Positions 60,426-64,000 of a stretch of 64,000 bases of DNA are shown in pieces. Position numbers and translations under genes: made by a program. This stretch comes from UBA10649 sp964597445. GTDB taxonomy: Bacteria > Actinomycetota > Actinomycetes > S36-B12. Within the stretch, counting starts at the first letter, position 1. The number at the start of each line of letters is the position of its first letter. Location: contig CAZQXO010000003.1 in the NCBI GenBank assembly GCA_964597445.1, forward strand, positions 1 to 64,000, given 5' to 3'. Below the pieces are notes generated by a model, which was given only the letters and a program-made list of their open reading frames with translations, searched no databases and was not told the origin of the DNA.

Positions 60426-61260
60426 GCGCCACCTCCGGGACCGCGCGCCTCGGCGCGAGGCGTGTGATCGCCAGGACGACGAAGAAGATGACGATCGGCA
60501 CGAGTGCCATAGTCGCCGAGCCGGCCGTTCCGAGGTGGTAGCTCAGTGTCAGGCCGAGCCACACGGAGACGAGCGAGATGATCGCGGCATAGACCATCAT
60601 GCGCGGGACCGTGCGAGCGAGCAGGCTCGCTGTTGCGGGAGGTCCGACCAGGAGCCCGAAGACGAGCAGGGTGCCGACGGACTGGTAACTCCCGATCACG
60701 GCTGCTGCGATGAGGACGAGAAGTGCGGCGTGGGTTCGCTTCGGCTGCATCCCGAGGAGCTGGGCCTTCTCCGGGTTGAAGCTGAGGGTGAGGAGCGGGC
60801 GGTAGAGCACGATCGCCACGCCGATGACGACGACAGCCAGGGCCCCCTGCCAGGCGAGGTCGGCAACGGTCACGCCAAGCGCATCGCCGAACAGGATGCT
60901 CGTCAGGCTGCCGGAGTAGCTGTCGAGCCGGGAGATGATGACGACGCCGAGTGCAAGCATGCCCACGAAGAGCAGTCCGATCGACGTGTCCTCGCTCAGG
61001 GCAGTCTGGCGATGCACGACCTCGATGGCGACGACCATCACGAGAGCGGCGAACGCTGCACCGATCACGGGGTTGATGTCGAGCACGATTGCCGCTGCGA
61101 TACCCGGGACCACGCCGTGGACGAACGCATCCCCGAAGAAGCTCATGCCCCGCAGGACGAGCCAGGTTCCAACGAAGGCCGTCATCAGCCCGGCCAGCGC
61201 GCCTCCGAGGAGGGCACGCTGCTGGAAGCCGAGGGCGAACGGCTCGAGGAACCACTCCAC
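60418..61260 (-). CDS. znuB: Zinc ABC transporter permease
   Basis: A 280-residue ABC-3 family permease with about eight helices. It begins with the family region FQQRALLGGALAGLMTAFVGTWLVLRGMSFFGDAFVHGVVPGIA and has the coupling sequence around NPEKAQLLGMQPKR. VGTLLVFGLLVGPPATASLLAR is a further hallmark. GTG 61260 lies four bases after the znuA stop. Confidence 0.92.
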   Translation of the reverse strand: MEWFLEPFALGFQQRALLGGALAGLMTAFVGTWLVLRGMSFFGDAFVHGVVPGIAAAIVLDINPVIGAAFAALVMVVAIEVVHRQTALSEDTSIGLLFVGMLALGVVIISRLDSYSGSLTSILFGDALGVTVADLAWQGALAVVVIGVAIVLYRPLLTLSFNPEKAQLLGMQPKRTHAALLVLIAAAVIGSYQSVGTLLVFGLLVGPPATASLLARTVPRMMVYAAIISLVSVWLGLTLSYHLGTAGSATMALVPIVIFFVVLAITRLAPRRAVPEVAHG

Positions 61261-61264
61261 GCGG

Positions 61265-62438
61265 CTAGCCTGCCAGCCCCTCGGCGATGAGGGCGGCGTT
61301 GGCCCGCATGAAGTCGATGTAGGTGGCTGCGGGGGAGTCCGGGCCGCCGAGGCTTCCGGAGTAGAGCGGAATGATGCGGACGTCGTTGCCCGTCTCCGCC
61401 GCGACGGCCTCGGCGAGTGCCGTGGGAGCGGCCACGTCGGCGAAGATCACGTCGACGCCCTCGGCCTGCATCGTGGCGGCGAGTTCCGCGAGATCGGCGG
61501 AGCTCGGCTCGGCGAGTGTCGTCGTGGATGGGATCACGCTGCCCACCACCTCGTAGCCGTAGCGATCGGCGAGGTACGCGTAGGCGTCATGGTCGGTGAC
61601 GAGAACCCTTCTCTCGACCGGGACCGACTCGAGCACGGCGCTGACCTCCGCGTCGGCGGCGAGGATCTCGGCTGCCACCGATTCACCGCAGGTGCGGAAC
61701 TCGGGCTCTCCTGTGATCTCGGCGAGCTCCTCTCCGATGAGTCCGGCTGCGGTGGCCATGCGCTGCATGTCGAGCCAGAAGTGCGGGTCGAACTCACCGT
61801 GATCGTGCGCGTGCTCATCTGCATGCTCGTCGTGCGCGTGCTCATCCGCATGCTCGTCGTGTGCGTGCTCGTCCGCGTGCTCGTCCGCGTGCNNNNNNNN
61901 NNNNNNNNNNNNNNNNNNNNNNNNNNNNNNNNNNNNNNNNNNNNNNNNNNNNNNNNNNNNNNNNNNNNNNNNNNNNNNNNNNNNNNNNNNNNGCGTGCTC
62001 GTCCGCGTGCTCGTCCGCGTGCGCTCCACCCTTCCCGGCGAGGAGAGGGTCGACCCCGTCGCCGACGGCGAGGATGCGGGCTCCGTCGGAGGCCGCCGAG
62101 TCGATCGATGCCTGCATGCTGGCCTCGAGGCCCAGTCCGTTGATCACCACGAGGTCGGCTCCGACCATGTCGGCGACCTGCTCGGACGAGGCGGAGAAGT
62201 CATGGGGGTCGGTGCCGATCGGCATGAGCGTGGTGGCGCTCCCACCTCCGCAGGTCGCGATGCGACCGGCGACGTCCCCGAGCATCGTTGTGGTCGCGAC
62301 GACCGTGACCCCGGAGGCGCTGCCGGCCTCGGCAGTCGGGGCGGGTGCGGCATCCGGGCTGGATGAGCAGGCGGCCAGCAGGGCAGCCGACGCGGCGAGG
62401 GAGAGGCTGATCGAGAGGGCGCGGACCGTGGGAGCCAT
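61265..62438 (-). CDS. znuA: Zinc-binding lipoprotein ZnuA, interrupted by a gap in its His-rich loop
   Basis: A cluster A-I substrate-binding protein. A lipoprotein signal (lipobox LLAAC near residue 24) is followed by TTTMLGDVAGRIA, the first zinc histidine in GTDPHDFSAS, then a loop of ADEH/AHDEH repeats that shuttles zinc. After the gap come DPHFWLD (second ligand), TDHDAYAYLADRYG (third ligand) and VDVIFADVAAPTALAEAVAAETG. The two halves are in different frames if the N run is counted as 100, so the true missing length is a multiple of three. ATG 62438 is six bases after TAGCCT. Confidence 0.9.
61800..62028 (-). repeat. Short-period His/Asp/Glu repeat in znuA
   Basis: On both sides of the gap the coding strand repeats units for H-A-D-E and H-A-H-D-E, 12-15 bp each. 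The bases flanking the gap are the same unit, so the assembly broke inside the tandem array and its copy number is unknown. Confidence 0.85.
61893..61992. other. Assembly gap, 100 N, inside znuA
   Basis: Caused by the short tandem repeat. The length is artificial and frame considerations require the real insert to be divisible by three. Confidence 0.98.
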
Positions 62439-62444
62439 GAGCCG

Positions 62445-62473
62445 AGGCTAGATCTACTGACAATGAAAGTCAA
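62445..62473 (-). promoter_or_regulatory. znuA promoter with Zur-box-like palindrome
   Basis: Minus strand: -35 TTGACT (62473 to 62468), a 17-base spacer, -10 TAGCCT (62450 to 62445), then six bases to the ATG at 62438. This is the best promoter of the window and predicts a leaderless mRNA. The imperfect palindrome TGACAATGAAAGTCA (62458-62472) overlaps the -35 and matches a TGAAAATGATTTTCA-like Zur box at 11 of 15 positions. Confidence 0.8.
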
Positions 62474-62488
62474 TAGCGATAGCGCGGA

Positions 62489-62887
62489 TCAGAACCTGCC
62501 GAGGAACTTCAGGACGACGATGGCGCCGAAGGCGGCGACGACGAGCAGGCGGAAGAAGCGGGACCGCGGCTCGAGGGCGGGCCAGGAGAGGGCGGTGAGC
62601 CAGGCGAGGAAGACCCAGACGATGAGGAGGACGATCCCGCCGAGCCATGCCCACGAGTCGCCCAGCAGCAGGCCCACCAGCAGGAGGACGGCCGGCATCA
62701 CGACGATCAGCCAGCGCGGCATGGCGTGCAGGCGTGCGAGCAGGGGAACCGACAGACGCTCGAATCTCGCCCGCCCTCCCGTCGCCGGCGCCCGGGAGGG
62801 GCGCTGCGCCCCGGAGCCCGAGCGCGGTCCGCTGGGGCCGCGGACCCCCTTCGGGGTCTGCCCCCGATCACGTGAGTTGTCGCCCAT
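62489..62887 (-). CDS. DUF6703-type membrane protein
   Basis: A 132-residue protein. The N-terminal 50 residues are basic and disordered (RGPSGPRSGSGAQRPSRAPATGG), then three hydrophobic helices follow (about 60-78, 80-100 and 110-130) with PRWLIVVMPAVLLLVGLLLGD and WLGGIVLLIVWVFLAWL. This matches the small DUF6703 family found near glycyl-tRNA synthetase genes in actinobacteria. Function unknown. ATG 62887 has GGGAG eight bases upstream. Confidence 0.75.
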   Translation of the reverse strand: MGDNSRDRGQTPKGVRGPSGPRSGSGAQRPSRAPATGGRARFERLSVPLLARLHAMPRWLIVVMPAVLLLVGLLLGDSWAWLGGIVLLIVWVFLAWLTALSWPALEPRSRFFRLLVVAAFGAIVVLKFLGRF

Positions 62888-62921
62888 GCCTGTGCTCCCT
62901 GACGCACTAACGTTCCTGACT

Positions 62922-63344
62922 GTGACCCACCCTAGTGCGAGCGCCCATGCCGACCGACTCGTCGTCATCAGTCGGTTCCGGATCGGCGTGCAGGAGCGGT
63001 CGAGCTTCCTGCAGGTGATGGACGCCGCGATCACGACCCTCGCGCAGCAGGCCGGCTGCTTGGCCGCCTCTCTCGGGCAGTCGACCGACGAGGCGGATCT
63101 CCTCCTCCTTCGCACCGAGTGGGCCGGCGTCGGCGCCTACCGCAAGGCGCTGTCGGCATATGAGGTGAAGGTGACCGTGGTGCCCCTCCTGTCGCAGGCC
63201 GTGGACGAGTCGAGTGCCTTCGAGACCATCCGCGAGTGGGACGGACAGCATCTGGTCTCGTCGACGTCCGGGCTGGCGGCGGATGCCGGTGGGGTACGAC
63301 TCGGCTCCGCGGCTGCGCCGTCCGTTGCGCCGGTGGAGTCGTGA
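62922..63344 (+). CDS. Antibiotic-biosynthesis-monooxygenase-like (ABM fold) protein
   Basis: A 140-residue protein with one dimeric alpha/beta barrel-type domain (about 12-95): LVVISRFRIGVQERSSFLQVMDAAITTLAQQAGCLAASLG, then LLLLRTEWAGVGAYRKALSAYEV. The domain occurs in heme-degrading and quinone-forming monooxygenases, but no catalytic set can be assigned here, so the activity is open. GTG 62922 is preceded by TAACGT eight bases upstream. It overlaps the next gene by GTGA. Confidence 0.7.
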   Translation: MTHPSASAHADRLVVISRFRIGVQERSSFLQVMDAAITTLAQQAGCLAASLGQSTDEADLLLLRTEWAGVGAYRKALSAYEVKVTVVPLLSQAVDESSAFETIREWDGQHLVSSTSGLAADAGGVRLGSAAAPSVAPVES

Positions 63345-63826
63345 GGGAGTTCGCCACCCTGGCCGATGCCGGGCGACGACTCGGAGCGGAGCTAGAGCCA
63401 CGCATCGGCTCCTGGGTCACCCCGACCCTGCTTCCCGTGCTTCCCAACGGAGTGCCGGTGGCCCGGGGGATCCGCGAGGTCTGTGCCCTGCCGTGGTCGG
63501 CGCTGCCCGTCGAGCGAGGCGAGGAGGGTGTTGCCGTTCCGCGACTGGACGGAGTGGAGGGCGTCACCGCGATCGTGGTCGACGATGGTGTCGAGACGGG
63601 AACGGTCGCCCGATCGGTTGCGCCCATGCTCCGCGAGAGCGGCGTCTCGCGGCTCGTGCTCGCGGTCCCGGTCTGCTCGCGGGAGGCCATGGCCGACCTG
63701 AGCCTTCGTTACGACGAGATCGTGGCCGTGTCGACGCCGCTGGTTCGGCGCAGCCTGGCCTGGCACTTCGTCGACTTCGACACGATCGACGAGCAGGAGG
63801 CGCTCCGGCTTCTCGCCGAGTCCTAG
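63341..63826 (+). CDS. Phosphoribosyltransferase-like protein
   Basis: A 161-residue protein. The motif TAIVVDDGVETGTVARS matches the PRPP-binding loop of type I phosphoribosyltransferases, followed by LVLAVPVCSREAMADL. The N-terminal part is short, and the substrate-specific hood cannot be assigned. It lies between the ABM-like gene and glycyl-tRNA synthetase. It may be a degenerate or regulatory member. Confidence 0.75.
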   Translation: MREFATLADAGRRLGAELEPRIGSWVTPTLLPVLPNGVPVARGIREVCALPWSALPVERGEEGVAVPRLDGVEGVTAIVVDDGVETGTVARSVAPMLRESGVSRLVLAVPVCSREAMADLSLRYDEIVAVSTPLVRRSLAWHFVDFDTIDEQEALRLLAES

Positions 63827-63838
63827 GATGTTGGGACT

Positions 63839-64000
63839 ATGGCCAGTGATCGCGTCGATGCCGTCGTCAACCTCAGCAAGCGTCGTGGGTTCGTCTTCCC
63901 CTCGTCGGAGATCTACGGGGGAACCCGCTCCGCATGGGACTACGGCCCCCTCGGCGTCGAGCTGAAGGAGAACGTGCGACGCCAGTGGTGGCAGGCGGTC
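63839..64000 (+). CDS. glyS: Glycyl-tRNA synthetase (N-terminal part)
   Basis: The first 54 codons are visible; the gene runs off the window. ASDRVDAVVNLSKRRGFVFPSSEIYGG and WDYGPLGVELKENVRRQWW are the exact start of the class II alpha2-type glycyl-tRNA synthetase, with motif 1 region beginning. TAGGAT (63824-63829) overlaps the preceding stop codon and is a likely -10 for a leader of three bases. Confidence 0.93.
   Translation, partial: MASDRVDAVVNLSKRRGFVFPSSEIYGGTRSAWDYGPLGVELKENVRRQWWQAV

Overview
The window is a G+C-rich stretch of an actinomycete (Actinomycetota) chromosome. The evidence is the frequent GTG starts, an Lsr2 nucleoid protein, the order folC-DUF4233-ndk-mreBCD-PBP2-rodA, the radical SAM/DUF2344/RNase E/rplU/rpmA/obgE block, proB/proA/nadD/rsfS, and the CIRCE-hrcA-dnaJ-rsmE-phoH-ybeY-era-recO-uppS run. 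Four gaps of exactly 100 N (36520, 38839, 41931, 61893) point to a scaffolded draft or metagenome assembly; the N runs are placeholders, not measured lengths. I cannot name the genus. mreBCD with a PBP2/RodA pair suggests an elongating rod or filament.

Layout. 1-3303: end of clpX, lsr2, a secreted NlpC/P60 hydrolase and a short prepilin peptidase. 3312-8118: valS on the minus strand, divergent from folC-DUF4233-ndk. 8124-15680: a membrane alpha/beta hydrolase, then the elongasome genes mreB, mreC, mreD, PBP2 and rodA. 15727-21666: a B12-binding-type radical SAM protein, its DUF2344 partner, RNase E/G, rplU and rpmA, ended by a perfect 32-bp palindrome. 21792-28175: obgE, proB, a hypothetical protein, proA, a 48-residue membrane protein, nadD, rsfS, a histidine phosphatase and tRNA-Ala(GGC). 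28414-36517: an exported pentapeptide-repeat protein of low G+C, a minus-strand EamA transporter, leuS, a YcaQ-like DNA glycosylase, degV and plsY.

36681-45261: comEA, comEC and holA. Between holA and rpsT, which are commonly close neighbours in actinobacteria, lies an accessory block: a heme-type ABC importer (hmuTUV-like, minus strand), two divergently transcribed secreted four-cysteine proteins and a TetR regulator. I read this as a heme acquisition cassette. 45414-59227: lepA, hemW, CIRCE-controlled hrcA-dnaJ, rsmE, a HIT protein, phoH, ybeY, a CBS-domain membrane protein, an EamA transporter, era, a minus-strand AI-2E-type permease, recO and uppS. 59228-62438: a zinc uptake operon znuA-znuB-znuC-zur on the minus strand, with a clear promoter and a Zur-box-like palindrome. 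62489-64000: a DUF6703-type membrane protein, a monooxygenase-like protein, a phosphoribosyltransferase and the start of glycyl-tRNA synthetase.

A signal running through the whole window is promoter geometry. At about sixteen starts a -10-like hexamer ends 6 to 8 bases before the start codon, which predicts leaderless mRNAs. Genes inside operons instead overlap by GTGA/ATGA or carry purine-rich ribosome binding sites. No CRISPR array, rRNA gene, insertion sequence, phage gene or integrase was seen, and apart from the N gaps no gene-free stretch exceeds about 240 bases.
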